Source of the DNA: Wolbachia endosymbiont of Ctenocephalides felis wCfeT
GTDB taxonomy: Bacteria; Pseudomonadota; Alphaproteobacteria; Rickettsiales; Anaplasmataceae
DNA: 64,000 nucleotides
Direction: 5' to 3'
NCBI RefSeq assembly: GCF_012277295.1
Contig: NZ_CP051156.1
Span: 992,001 to 1,056,000 of the forward strand
Below the pieces are notes generated by a model. The model ran no database searches and was not told the origin of the DNA. It saw nothing but the letters and a program-made list of their open reading frames with translations. This document shows, piece after piece, positions 36,220 to 47,408 of this stretch. A program made the translations under genes and the position numbers. Positions within the stretch are counted from its first letter, which is position 1. The number at the start of each line of letters is the position of its first letter.

Positions 36220-37365
36220 ATGAGCAACGTAATTGTAAAAAAATTTGGTGGAACTTCCCTAACTGATCTAAATAGAGTTGCAAGTTTAATCAAGAACGAC
36301 GTTGATAAAGGCCAAAATGTAATCGTAATTGTATCTGCTACAGCAGGATTCACTGACCAAATGGCACTTCAAGCGAAGAAAATTTCAAATTTAAGCTGCA
36401 AACAAGAGCTGTCAGAATATGATGTCACACTTTCAGCAGGAGAGCAAATTTCATGCGGATTGTTGGCAATTACTCTGCAATCTATCGGTATTAGTGCTAA
36501 ATCCTGGCTTGCCTGGCAATTACCCATCTTAACTGACGATTCTTATTCTCACTCTAAAATAAAAACAATAAAAACTGAAAATTTAAAGAGATCTTTCGCT
36601 GAAGGCTATAGCGTTGCCATCATCGCTGGTTTTCAGGGTATAAACAGCAGTAGGATAACTACTTTTGGCAGAGGCGGTTCTGATATATCAGCAGTTGCTT
36701 TGGCTGTGGTCTTTGGTGTTAAAGTTTGTGAAATTTTCACTGACATTGATGGAATATACACAGCGGATCCAAAAATCGTTCCCAAGGCGCGTAAGCTTCA
36801 CTCTATCTCTTATAATGAAATGTTGGAAATGTCGTCGTCTGGTGCTAGAATATTACACAACCGTTCGATACAGCTTGCAATGCAACACAATATAGAAGTG
36901 CAAGTGCTATCTACTTTTAAAAAAGCAAAAGGCACTGCAGTATTACACGAAAGCGATATATTGGAAAAGCATTCAATCACTGGCATAACTTGCAACACTA
37001 ACGTAGCTCTAGTTACTTTAACTCACCTTACTTTGCACACCTTAAAGGAGATTACAGAAGCAAACATTAAAATTGACATTATCAGTGGATCCAGCTTTGT
37101 AATCTCTAAGCTTTACATCGATTCAGCTAAAAAGCTATTAAACAAACATATCATAAACGATGATATCGCTAAAATTTCAATAATTGGTGTTGGTGTTTCT
37201 GAAATTATGCACCATACACTCAAAATTTTAAGTACAAGAAGTATAGAAATATTTGCTATTTCTACGTCTGAAATCAAAATCAGCATCATCGTTCAAAAAA
37301 AATACGCTGAAGACCTAGTTAGGGACTTACATACTGAATATGGGCTTGATAGCTGCACAGGTTGA
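36220..37365 (+). CDS. lysC: aspartate kinase
   Basis: Phosphorylates aspartate, the first step toward diaminopimelate and lysine. The 381-residue protein opens with VKKFGGTSLTD, has the FGRGGSDISAVALA and EIFTDIDGIYTADP motifs of the kinase domain, and two ACT domains from about residue 255. In Wolbachia the likely use is diaminopimelate for lipid II/peptidoglycan. It is slightly short for the family (about 400), mainly at the C-terminus. The ATG at 36220 directly precedes the catalytic motif. Confidence 0.95.
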   Translation: MSNVIVKKFGGTSLTDLNRVASLIKNDVDKGQNVIVIVSATAGFTDQMALQAKKISNLSCKQELSEYDVTLSAGEQISCGLLAITLQSIGISAKSWLAWQLPILTDDSYSHSKIKTIKTENLKRSFAEGYSVAIIAGFQGINSSRITTFGRGGSDISAVALAVVFGVKVCEIFTDIDGIYTADPKIVPKARKLHSISYNEMLEMSSSGARILHNRSIQLAMQHNIEVQVLSTFKKAKGTAVLHESDILEKHSITGITCNTNVALVTLTHLTLHTLKEITEANIKIDIISGSSFVISKLYIDSAKKLLNKHIINDDIAKISIIGVGVSEIMHHTLKILSTRSIEIFAISTSEIKISIIVQKKYAEDLVRDLHTEYGLDSCTG

Positions 37366-37380
37366 GTTTTGCACACTTCC

Positions 37381-38604
37381 TTACAATCTTCTATGACCTC
37401 GCGGTCCATTTTGTCCGCCCCCCGTTCTATTAACAAAAGATTCAGTACCTTGTTGCGGATCAGATCGGGAAACTTTAGCACCTTGTTGCAGGTTAGGTTT
37501 TAGTGTTTCACTAGCTGCTTTACCTCCCTTACCTGGTGAAACAGGTGATATTGTTTCACTAGATACTTTATGTTTATTGACCCATTTCTTTAAGTCCTTT
37601 TTAGCTTCCTTTCTCTGATCATTAAGCTCATCCCATGTACCAGAGATAGAAGCTTCCGGATATCTTTTGTCTTTCAGTTTTGGATTTTCTTCATCTTTCA
37701 GGTCTGCTCTTTTTCCATTTACAATAACACCACAATCACTTTTTATTTCTTTCCAACACTCTTTCAATTGATGATTAAATTGAGTGAAATAAGAATCAGC
37801 ATATTTTTCCTTGTCTGCTACAAATAATAAAATCGGAAACCTAATTATAGCAGCTACTATGTTTACTGCGCCTTTCACTATTGCTGCAGGAGTGAATAAA
37901 ACATAACCAAAAAATTTCGCAATTGGATTTTCTTTCTCTATTAAATATTCTCCTAGCTTCATAGGAAGATAAGTTAACCCATTAACAATCTTTTTAACTA
38001 AAACTGAAGCAAAAACTAATGGAACAGATATAAGACTTTTATCTATCTCCAAATTACCCTCATGATCAATGATCTGCATCATTCTGGTAACTCCCCACTT
38101 GTATCTAGTGGTATATAACTGCTCACCATTCCTACCTTTCCCATCTTTTTTATCAGAACCTACTAATTTCGGTGGATTAGTACTAGTGTCAACCTCAAAA
38201 ACTGGTGTATGTGTTCTAAGATCAAATCTTGAAAATCCAAACGGCTTATAGAATTCTTCGTAATTGTCTGTTGATTTGTTAAGTTTTGGAAATTCAATAG
38301 TAAAATACGATTTATTGCCAGCTTTGGTCATAAAAGCTAGGTTATAAACATTGCCACCATACAAAAGCTCATATACAGGATTTCCATTTTCATCTTTTAT
38401 AACATTCCACCTGGTATCTTTTTTTTCTCTAATGCTTCCAGATCCTACAATTTGTTTATAATTTTTTGGAAATTTGCATTTTTTTTCCCCATGTACCATT
38501 ACCTCTCTACAGTCTTGGATATAACTTTCTTCACCCTCAGAAGTAAAAAACTTTCCTACTCCAATTACAAATTTTGATGCCCCGTTTACTAATGCTCCAA
38601 ACAT
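37381..38604 (-). CDS. orphan protein with central membrane segments
   Basis: About 407 residues, family not recognised. An N-terminal amphipathic part (MFGALVNGASKFVIGVGKFF) is followed by a polar region with NGNPVYELLYGGNVYNLAF. Around residues 205-275 there are hydrophobic stretches (SVPLVFASVLVKKIV, FFGYVLFTPAAIVKGAVNIV, IIRFPILLFVA). The C-terminus is a charged, disordered tail rich in Ser, Gln, Gly and Pro ending NGPRGHRRL. The frame can start at TTG (38619), but ATG at 38604 is more likely. It lies downstream of sdhD on the same strand. A membrane-associated effector or secretion component is possible but not shown. Confidence 0.65.
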   Translation of the reverse strand: MFGALVNGASKFVIGVGKFFTSEGEESYIQDCREVMVHGEKKCKFPKNYKQIVGSGSIREKKDTRWNVIKDENGNPVYELLYGGNVYNLAFMTKAGNKSYFTIEFPKLNKSTDNYEEFYKPFGFSRFDLRTHTPVFEVDTSTNPPKLVGSDKKDGKGRNGEQLYTTRYKWGVTRMMQIIDHEGNLEIDKSLISVPLVFASVLVKKIVNGLTYLPMKLGEYLIEKENPIAKFFGYVLFTPAAIVKGAVNIVAAIIRFPILLFVADKEKYADSYFTQFNHQLKECWKEIKSDCGVIVNGKRADLKDEENPKLKDKRYPEASISGTWDELNDQRKEAKKDLKKWVNKHKVSSETISPVSPGKGGKAASETLKPNLQQGAKVSRSDPQQGTESFVNRTGGGQNGPRGHRRL

Positions 38605-38690
38605 ATTATAATACCACAATTACTATCAAATACTATAGCTCAAGAATAGAACTAATGTACTAATAATATTTTAACACAGAATTGCTAATT

Positions 38691-39056
38691 TTACAAGAAA
38701 ATATGCCTATAATAGAAAAAAAGCGTGAAAGCTAGAGTTATATAAGTAATATATGAAAAGTATTTTATAAGTGTTATTGTAAAGACTCTTAAAGGTATGT
38801 TATGTATATAATCCTCACATACTACTTGCATCCCAAGAACTGCATGCCAAAAAACACAAAACAACAAAACAACAAAAAATAATAACTCTAAAGGGTAATG
38901 AATAACTTGCAATAATTTCTCGTTAAAAGGCAAAGAACTATTATTATAAAATGCATAAGAAAACGAATAAATAAACCAAGGAAGCAAAAGCAATAAAATC
39001 ACCGCTGAAACACGTTGATTCCACCAATGATGTACCGAATTTTCTGACTGACTCAT
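38691..39056 (-). CDS. sdhD: succinate dehydrogenase membrane anchor subunit
   Basis: SdhD anchors succinate dehydrogenase (complex II) and helps bind quinone and haem b. About 121 residues with three membrane spans; the quinone-site region SVHHWWNQRVSAVILL is at the N-terminus and the haem-ligand His in FWHAVLGMQVVCEDYI in the second span. The ATG at 39056 overlaps the sdhC stop (ATGA), so the pair is coupled. The longer frame to 39086 is not supported. sdhA and sdhB are not nearby. Confidence 0.93.
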   Translation of the reverse strand: MSQSENSVHHWWNQRVSAVILLLLLPWFIYSFSYAFYNNSSLPFNEKLLQVIHYPLELLFFVVLLFCVFWHAVLGMQVVCEDYIHNIPLRVFTITLIKYFSYITYITLAFTLFFYYRHIFL

Positions 39057-39427
39057 ATAATAAACATAAATGCTATGGTAGAACAAAGCAGCATAGCTGC
39101 TAGTAATATGGCACTTTTTGATACGTCTGTAATCTCTAAATTAAACCCCATATCCCACAATAAATGACGAATACCATTAAGAAAATGATACGCAAAACTC
39201 ATAAAGCATACAATATAAGCTAATTTAGCAATAGAAGTAGATAACAATATATTTAAATATTTTACTATAAATAATTTAGGAAAATAAACATGTAATATAA
39301 AGTGCCAAGAAAATGCTATTAACAAAAAAAATAACAAAATACCTGTTAACCTATGCATAATAGAAAAGAAAGTAGTAACCTGTATTTTATATATTTGTAA
39401 ATGCGGAGAAAGTGGCCTATCACTCAT
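39053..39427 (-). CDS. sdhC: succinate dehydrogenase cytochrome b556 subunit
   Basis: 124 residues, three membrane spans. RPLSPHLQIYKIQVTTFFSIMHRLTGILL is the N-terminal SdhC signature with the quinone-site Ser/Arg region, and YHFLNGIRHLLWDMG has the haem-ligand His. It is the first gene of sdhCD, about 120 bp downstream of the 16S rRNA 3' end on the same strand; whether it has its own promoter cannot be seen. Confidence 0.95.
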   Translation of the reverse strand: MSDRPLSPHLQIYKIQVTTFFSIMHRLTGILLFFLLIAFSWHFILHVYFPKLFIVKYLNILLSTSIAKLAYIVCFMSFAYHFLNGIRHLLWDMGFNLEITDVSKSAILLAAMLLCSTIAFMFII

Positions 39428-39473
39428 AAAGTTCTATCACTAGGAAATTAAATTGAAATAGAGAGATTAAAAT

Positions 39474-39499
39474 AAAGTAGAACTAAAGACAGCAGCATA
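39474..39499 (-). other. 16S rRNA processing stem, 3' arm
   Basis: 26 nt that are complementary at 24 positions to 41116-41141, on the other side of the 16S gene. In the precursor the two arms would close a long helix around 16S, the usual substrate of RNase III. Confidence 0.75.
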
Positions 39500-39546
39500 G
39501 TGCACAACAACACTGCTATTAAAAACAGTAAGTTATACACGAAGCC

Positions 39547-41049
<1,503 letters not shown>

Positions 41050-41115
41050 AAGAATTCAACCTATAAATAGGTTGAGGGTACATCGGATAAATCCGACAAA
41101 AAAATAATTTAGCTT

Positions 41116-41141
41116 TATACTGCTGTCTTTACTTCTACTTT
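41116..41141 (-). other. 16S rRNA processing stem, 5' arm
   Basis: Partner of 39474-39499, located about 70 nt upstream of the mature 16S 5' end. Confidence 0.75.
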
Positions 41142-41186
41142 TTAGAAATATTTTAATCTCCAACTATTCAAACAACTTTGAAGATA

Positions 41187-41214
41187 TTATTATATGATAT
41201 CATTACCCTGTCAA
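41187..41214 (-). promoter_or_regulatory. 16S rRNA promoter
   Basis: On the minus strand a perfect TTGACA (41214-41209) is followed by overlapping -10 candidates TATAAT (41194-41189, 14-bp spacer) and TAATAA (41192-41187, 16-bp spacer). It lies upstream of the processing stem, as expected for the rRNA transcript. Confidence 0.65.
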
Positions 41215-41221
41215 TATGTTT

Positions 41222-41250
41222 TTGCAAATCAAAAAGGATTAATGTATAAA
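41222..41250 (+). promoter_or_regulatory. promoter for the 41276 gene
   Basis: TTGCAA (41222-41227), a 17-bp spacer, TATAAA (41245-41250). It is back-to-back with the 16S promoter, only 7 bp between the two -35 boxes. Confidence 0.55.
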
Positions 41251-41275
41251 ATATACATATTAAAAACATTTTATC

Positions 41276-41803
41276 ATGAAAAAGTACATTTTTCTAGCTG
41301 CATTATTACCAATGTTAGCACTATATTTGTTAAGTAATATTAGTAATACAGAACAATCTACAGTTGCTGGTGACAAGTTTTATAGAATGCTGTTCTTGAA
41401 GGATGATAAGTTACCGTTAGAAGAAATAGACTCAAATTGGAAATATCTGGCAAGTTTTGAGCAAGCTACTTCAAATTCAACGTCAGAAGACATAGCACAC
41501 ACTTACAGCAGTATAGCAAATGGCAAAGAAGTGCCTGATGTTTTACGTGAATTAGCACAATATTTAGAAGTAATGAATTCATTCCATCGGAATAACAATG
41601 AAATTGATAATGACAAAATTAATAATTTACAATCAAGCTCAGTTTACCCTTACTCAAGTAAAGAAGCTATTGCTATAGCAAAAATACGCAATAGTGATAT
41701 TACAGGTGCCGTGGAGATACTACATTCACTATTAAATGATAGAAAATGCCCTACTCTAATAAAGGCAAATGCACAAGAATTGTTAAGAATATACGACAAT
41801 TAA
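41276..41803 (+). CDS. membrane-anchored small helical protein
   Basis: 175 residues: an N-terminal signal anchor (KKYIFLAALLPMLALYLLSN), then a soluble all-helical domain. The end (KEAIAIAKIRNSDITGAVEILHSLLNDRKCPTLIKANAQELLRIY) resembles one TPR-like helical hairpin of the YfgM/TPR_21 kind, a periplasmic chaperone-associated family, but the similarity is weak and the call is tentative. It has its own promoter and converges on prfB. Confidence 0.6.
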   Translation: MKKYIFLAALLPMLALYLLSNISNTEQSTVAGDKFYRMLFLKDDKLPLEEIDSNWKYLASFEQATSNSTSEDIAHTYSSIANGKEVPDVLRELAQYLEVMNSFHRNNNEIDNDKINNLQSSSVYPYSSKEAIAIAKIRNSDITGAVEILHSLLNDRKCPTLIKANAQELLRIYDN

Positions 41804-41822
41804 GCGTTACTCTTGATTATAG

Positions 41823-42927
41823 CTAGTCACTAGTCAGCACACTAATTATAAACGAGTCTATATTACCATCAAAAACGGAATTTATATTCCCTACTTCGTG
41901 TCCAGTTCTTAAATCTTTTACCATTTGGTATGGATGCACAACGTATGACCTGATTTGATTACCCCAACCTATATTGCATTTTTTGCCATATTCCTCAGCC
42001 ATTTTTTGTTCTTTCTTTTCCAGTTCAATTTGATATAAACGTCCCTTCAGCATTTTTAACGCTTCATCTTTGTTTTTATGCTGTGAGCGACCATTTTGAC
42101 ATTGAACTACCACACCAGTTGGAATATGCGTAATGCGCACTGCACTTTCAGTTTTATTCACATGCTGACCACCGGCTCCAGAAGCACGATAAGTGTCGAT
42201 TTTTAAATCTTTCTCATCCACTGTAATATTGATTGAATCCTCAATCACTGGGGTCACTCCCACACTGGCAAAGCTAGTATGGCGTTTACCATTTGCATCA
42301 AATGGCGATATTCTCACTAGTCTGTGAATGCCGCTCTCACTTTTTGCCCAACCATAAGCTTTTTCTCCAATAATCTTTACCGTTGCAGACTTTATACCAA
42401 CTGCATCACCTTCTAATTTCTCTACAATCTCAACTTGAAAATTATGATAAATCTCTGCCCATCTAACGTACATACGCATAAGCATCTCTGCCCAATCATT
42501 ACTTTCAGTACCTCCAGCTCCTGCGTGAATCTCTAAAAAGCAGTCGTTATTATCTGCCTCACCGGTAAATAAGGATTCTGTTTCTTTGTATTTAATTAAT
42601 TTCTCTATTCTTATTAATTCACTTTCAACTTCAGAAAAAAATTCTTCATCATTTTCATCAACAGCAGATTTCATCAAGCTGATGGCATCATTATAATCAC
42701 TTTCCAACTTCAAAAATGACTCCACATCATTCTTAATTTTAGAACGTTCCTTTAAGATCTCTTGTGCTTTTTGGTTATCTTGCCATAAATCATCATCTGC
42801 AGCTTGAGAATCTAATTCTTCAAGACGCAGTTTTAACTTCTCTATGTCAAAGACACCTCCTAATTAAGGAAACACTTTCACTTAAATCCTGAAAGTGTGC
42901 GAGAATTTCTGAATAAGTTTTTGTCAT
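41823..42927 (-). CDS. prfB: peptide chain release factor 2, with programmed +1 frameshift
   Basis: RF2 ends translation at UGA and UAA. The gene starts at ATG 42927 (MTKTYSEILAHFQDL), reads 26 codons to an in-frame TGA (42849-42847), and continues in the +1 frame (DIEKLKLRLEELDSQ) to 41823, giving about 367 residues. The catalytic GGQ is in YRASGAGGQHVNK and the stop-codon recognition region precedes it. The frameshift signal (AGGAGG, three bases, CTT TGA C) matches the classical RF2 autoregulatory site, so low RF2 raises its own synthesis. The C-terminal ORF alone (41823-42725) would lack domain 1. Confidence 0.96.
42847..42861 (-). promoter_or_regulatory. prfB +1 frameshift signal
   Basis: Minus strand: SD-like AGGAGG (42861-42856), TGT, slippery CTT (42852-42850) and the in-frame TGA (42849-42847) followed by C. 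Spacing is identical to that of the E. coli site. Confidence 0.95.
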
Positions 42928-43078
42928 ACTTTAGATTTAAATATGTTTACTATTAGTAGCAATAACAGCACACAAAATAGAAATTTAACCATATGGTAGT
43001 TAATTTGAAATAATCTGATTATACTTTAATGTTCAAAATAATCAAGCATGCATGCTTATTAAAAATTAAGGTAAAATA

Positions 43079-44449
43079 ATGAATATTGAAACAAATTATA
43101 ACTACGATTTAGATCAAAAAGTTATTAGCGATTTAATAGAATCAATCAATGGTCAAGAGCTAGAAAATATTCATAAAATTGTAAAGACGATAGATAGTGT
43201 TCAATTGGCTTATTTTTTATCAACCGCAATCAATGATCACCGGGAAAAATTAATCAACATTCTCAATGATAACTTATTGAGTGAGGCTTTAGTGCACGTA
43301 GTGCCAGATTTGCAGATAAGGATTATAGAAACGCTAGGAGCAGAACATGCAGCAAGGTTGCTAGCATTTCTTGATATAGAGGATATAGTGACAATAGTAA
43401 AAGATTTAGATGAAAAGCCTTTGGAAAATATACTAGATTATCTTCCTAGCAGAACTAGAAAATCAGTAGAGGAGTTGTTATCATATCCTGAAGAAAGTGC
43501 AGGGAGGTTAACACACAAAGATATGGTTATAGCTCCATATTATTGGACACTAAACCAATTGACAGACTTTCTGCGCAACTATAAAAAAATACCGGAAAAA
43601 TTTTACCAAATTTTTGTTATCAATTCAAAGCTAGAGCCAATAGGAAACCTCAATTTAAATAAAGTTATATCTCACTCTGGAGAGACTGTAATAGAGGAGA
43701 TAATGGATAGAGAAATAAAAATCATAAAAACCGGAGTAGATCAGGAAGAAGTAGCAAGAATATTTCAGGACTACTCTCTATTATCAGCTCCAGTAGTAAA
43801 CAAACATGGAAAAATTATAGGGGTAATTCTCATTGAAGATGTAATAAAAGTTGTACAACAAGAAACAGAAGAAGATGCATTAAAAATAAGTGGTGTATCG
43901 TCTAAAACTGATATTAATGCTCCTATTTACAGAACTGTTATGAAAAGACTGCCTTGGCTATTGTTCAACCTTATAGCTGCAACAATATGCTCTGTGGTGG
44001 TCGGCTTTTTTGATCATGTAATAGAAAGTTTTATTGTGTTGCCAATAATTATGCCAATAATTATGTCAATGAGTGGTAATGCAGGATCTCAAACAGTCAC
44101 ACTTACCATCCGCGCAATTGCAACAAAGTATTTAACTGAGCAGAATGCGAAAAGAATACTATTTAAAGAGTTTTTAATAGGCCTGATAAATGGAATAATT
44201 TTATCCACTATTTCACTAGTGGTAATGGCAGTAAGATTTCACAGTTTTAAGGTGGAAATGATTTTTGTGGCATCAATGATTATGATGTCAATTATTGCAA
44301 CGTTCATTGGAGCTTTTATTCCTGTTACGCTTTACCGCTTAAGAGCCGATCCTGCAGTTTCTTCCTCAATCCTAACATCAGCAACAACCGATATTCTTTC
44401 AGCTTTAATACTCCTTGGCCTCGCTACAATTTTCTTATTTAACAACTAA
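43079..44449 (+). CDS. mgtE: MgtE-type magnesium transporter
   Basis: 456 residues: an N-terminal MgtE_N superhelical domain (about 20-130), a pair of CBS domains (about 135-260) that gate the channel in response to cytosolic Mg, a connecting helix, then five membrane spans (about 285-455) with the pore signature PIIMSMSGNAGSQTVTLTIRA. Start ATG 43079; single-gene unit. Confidence 0.95.
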   Translation: MNIETNYNYDLDQKVISDLIESINGQELENIHKIVKTIDSVQLAYFLSTAINDHREKLINILNDNLLSEALVHVVPDLQIRIIETLGAEHAARLLAFLDIEDIVTIVKDLDEKPLENILDYLPSRTRKSVEELLSYPEESAGRLTHKDMVIAPYYWTLNQLTDFLRNYKKIPEKFYQIFVINSKLEPIGNLNLNKVISHSGETVIEEIMDREIKIIKTGVDQEEVARIFQDYSLLSAPVVNKHGKIIGVILIEDVIKVVQQETEEDALKISGVSSKTDINAPIYRTVMKRLPWLLFNLIAATICSVVVGFFDHVIESFIVLPIIMPIIMSMSGNAGSQTVTLTIRAIATKYLTEQNAKRILFKEFLIGLINGIILSTISLVVMAVRFHSFKVEMIFVASMIMMSIIATFIGAFIPVTLYRLRADPAVSSSILTSATTDILSALILLGLATIFLFNN

Positions 44450-44474
44450 GCTCCCGCGCTTTTTTAAATCTCTG

Positions 44475-47408
44475 CTACCTACCCAATAATTCTTTCCTGA
44501 TTTCCTCTCTAATCGTGTCAATTATCCTAGAATCAAGTGTATTTATCAAAGAATCATCAATTCTTGTAATACCATCTGGTCCTTCCATCATCTTGTCAAT
44601 TGCATTGCTTACTTTGTCCTCATCAATATTACTCAAAACTGGCTTGATCTTGACATAACCAGGAGCACCTTTGCTGTAGGTTTCGCTATCTTTATCAATA
44701 CAACCACCTGCACCTTTTGTTGTGTTTGCATAACCCCTATCGCACTTTGTTACGTTTTGATATTTAATTGCACCATTTTCTATATATGCCACCTTCTTAT
44801 CTTCAGTAGATCTCAATCTATCTCCTCTTTCAATTTTTTCTTCTAACTTTAAACCTTGCTCATGAATTAGTGTATCTTTATAACTCTTCCAACCATATTC
44901 TTTATATTTACCACCACCTGCAACTGTAATTAATGGTTTACAGTTTATTCTATTTAGATCACACATTCTTATAAAAGTTGGTCCACCATCCTTATTAGAC
45001 ATATGACCCTCAACTCCCCCGCCTCCCTCTGTTACTTCAACTTCAATGATAGGATAATTAGGGTCAATCCTTAACTTAGCCTTAATATAATCTCCAGGCA
45101 TTCCCAATCTGCTTTCAGTGGAACAACTTGCACCTATGCAATTTTCAGGTGTATTTTTGATATGACCAGCCTCACCACCACCCCATGCTTCTATTTCAAC
45201 ATAGTCATATATTGATAAATCGTCTGTATAGCCATTTCCAAGATCATAAGGTTTTTGATTCTTCTCTTCCAATTTCTCCTTCTTATCTTTCAATTGCCTT
45301 ATTATTATTCCACGCAACCTACTTTTTAAATCTTCCAAGTTAAATCTACACAGTTTGTCAGCATAAAAGACCTCTGCTCTATTTGCTTTAAATGGCCGTT
45401 CCAATTGTAGACCTTTTTGCATTCTACCATCCGTACCTTCATAAGATACTTCTTTATATTTTAAGTAAAATGGCTGATCATCTTTTTTATTCGCATATTG
45501 CGTTGAGCGACTACACTTACCATCAGAACAAAGATAACCATCACCCCCCTGCTTACACTCTTCCTCTCCTTGATCACACTCTTCTTCATGCCTTCCATCG
45601 ATCAATTGATATGCTAACTTACATTTATTGCAATTTTGTTTTGCATCCATTTCATCATCTTTTTTCACATTACAAAAATCTTTACCGCTATTTTCTTTAG
45701 GAATTGAAATATATCCTTTTTTATTAAATATCATTCCATCCAGATCACCCTGAGTGTTTTCTTTTAATATATTAACTGTTTTATTGCAAGGAAAATAATA
45801 AAGCTGACTTGATTCTCCTGAATAGACAGAATTATATTTAGTGTAACTAGCTCCCATTAATTTCAGTGGTGTTATCTTACCTTGTTCTTCAAGAATAAAT
45901 TCTTCTGGATCTGGTTTCCAGCCAGAAAGGCAGAGCATTTTGCTGTTGGTACTTTTCTTATACTTTATTTCTATTTTTAGCTGCTTTGTATTATCAAGTT
46001 CACATGAAATAGATCTATTTTTTAACCCTTTATTAAAATCTTCTAAACTATAAAAAATTCCGTTGCTAGAACATCTAAGTTCAATATCAGGAACATAGCC
46101 ATATTGTTTCAGAAGCTTAAAATCCTCATCCTGATCATTTTCCAATATACCCTCTATCACATTATCAACATTGCTCCTGCCACTAGCACTATTAGTTGTT
46201 TTTGCTACTATTGCCGGCTTTACTACTTTCAAGGCGAGAGGGCCAACTATTTTAGGACGAGTGCCTACATTAAAGGTACAAGTACCACCAGAGAAAGATC
46301 CTCCTACTTGCCTACAAGTACCTGAATTCATCTCAATTTTTACCTCTAGTGTATTTTCATTGACTATATTTATCTCCTTAGGCTCTGGAGCAGAGGGAGC
46401 AGGGAAACAACGTTCAAATTGCAAATTCGTTTCATCTGTACTCTCAGTTCCATAATATCCAGCACAGAGTTTACCCTTTTCTCTATATGTCTTAAAATAA
46501 TGCAACACTCCTTCATCTGCTATAGAGCGCGTTCTAGCCTTATCTTTTCCATATTCACTAGAGAAGCCTAACTCTATTTCACCTCTTCCATTCTCTTTTT
46601 TTACACTACCAAATATAACTTTAACTCTAGGGTTAAAATAATCATTCTTCTGCGCCGCATCATCTTTCCTCTCTGTGATTGGAACAATTCTAACTTGTGG
46701 TGGCGACATCTCAAGTTGTTTACAAAACGGAGGTGGGCCAGGCGCAAGCGGTACTGGGGCACATTTTATTTTTTGCTTTCCCCGGCTGCCCCAGTTGCAA
46801 GTATCACAAGCTTTCTCCATTTCTCCAGGACGAAAAATATTCTCTCCCGAAAACACTCTAGCAAAATATGCAGAAACTCCACCCAGACAAGCTCCTTTTT
46901 GGCTGCAAGCGCATATCTTAGGAGAGTTGGCAAATTCCTCTTGTTCTGCCTCACTTACACCTTCTGCCCATTCCCATTCAAGACCTCCTCCCATAGTCCC
47001 TCCAATTTTCGTTTTATCTCCTTCCCAGTCAATAAAAACTGCTGCTGAAACTCCGCCTCCACTGTCTTGCGTTCCATATATTTTTTGGCATGATGTTCCA
47101 CTATGCAATTGATAACAATTCTTTTTTCCTTCAAAATCGCAAACTTCAATTTTCGGGTTAAAGTAACCATCAATACCCTGATCTTTAACTTTCTTTGCTG
47201 TAATATAATGATATAATTTCTCGTCTACTTGAAAGCCTCCAGCAGCGCCAAAACTCAAAATTGCTATAAGACCATCCAAAGCTTTCTTACCTCCAGACTC
47301 AGCATTGGTATTACTATATACAAGGCCAGGACAATCAGCTCCAACTTTGCATGCAAAACCAAGAATCAAGAATAATACAAATAAAAAATTAAGCTTTACA
47401 CTTTTCAT
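44475..47408 (-). CDS. large exported Cys-rich modular protein of the VirB4-paralog locus
   Basis: 977 residues with a signal peptide (about 1-24) and no later membrane span. Two related modules contain GYFNPKIEVCDF (near 80) and DYFNPRVKVIFG (near 265), each followed by a short Cys-bounded segment. A dense Cys region lies around 540-640 (CNKCKL, CDQGEEECKQGGDGYLCSDGKC). At about 735-860 is a Gly-rich domain (EAWGGGEAGHIKN, VTEGGGGVEGHMSN, ITVAGGGKYKEYG). The modules and Gly-rich part recall the long extracytoplasmic extensions of Rickettsiales VirB6 proteins, but the polytopic VirB6 core is absent; this is an inference. The start overlaps the virB4-like gene by 20 bp. Likely a periplasmic or surface component of a secretion apparatus. 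Confidence 0.7.
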   Translation of the reverse strand: MKSVKLNFLFVLFLILGFACKVGADCPGLVYSNTNAESGGKKALDGLIAILSFGAAGGFQVDEKLYHYITAKKVKDQGIDGYFNPKIEVCDFEGKKNCYQLHSGTSCQKIYGTQDSGGGVSAAVFIDWEGDKTKIGGTMGGGLEWEWAEGVSEAEQEEFANSPKICACSQKGACLGGVSAYFARVFSGENIFRPGEMEKACDTCNWGSRGKQKIKCAPVPLAPGPPPFCKQLEMSPPQVRIVPITERKDDAAQKNDYFNPRVKVIFGSVKKENGRGEIELGFSSEYGKDKARTRSIADEGVLHYFKTYREKGKLCAGYYGTESTDETNLQFERCFPAPSAPEPKEINIVNENTLEVKIEMNSGTCRQVGGSFSGGTCTFNVGTRPKIVGPLALKVVKPAIVAKTTNSASGRSNVDNVIEGILENDQDEDFKLLKQYGYVPDIELRCSSNGIFYSLEDFNKGLKNRSISCELDNTKQLKIEIKYKKSTNSKMLCLSGWKPDPEEFILEEQGKITPLKLMGASYTKYNSVYSGESSQLYYFPCNKTVNILKENTQGDLDGMIFNKKGYISIPKENSGKDFCNVKKDDEMDAKQNCNKCKLAYQLIDGRHEEECDQGEEECKQGGDGYLCSDGKCSRSTQYANKKDDQPFYLKYKEVSYEGTDGRMQKGLQLERPFKANRAEVFYADKLCRFNLEDLKSRLRGIIIRQLKDKKEKLEEKNQKPYDLGNGYTDDLSIYDYVEIEAWGGGEAGHIKNTPENCIGASCSTESRLGMPGDYIKAKLRIDPNYPIIEVEVTEGGGGVEGHMSNKDGGPTFIRMCDLNRINCKPLITVAGGGKYKEYGWKSYKDTLIHEQGLKLEEKIERGDRLRSTEDKKVAYIENGAIKYQNVTKCDRGYANTTKGAGGCIDKDSETYSKGAPGYVKIKPVLSNIDEDKVSNAIDKMMEGPDGITRIDDSLINTLDSRIIDTIREEIRKELLGR

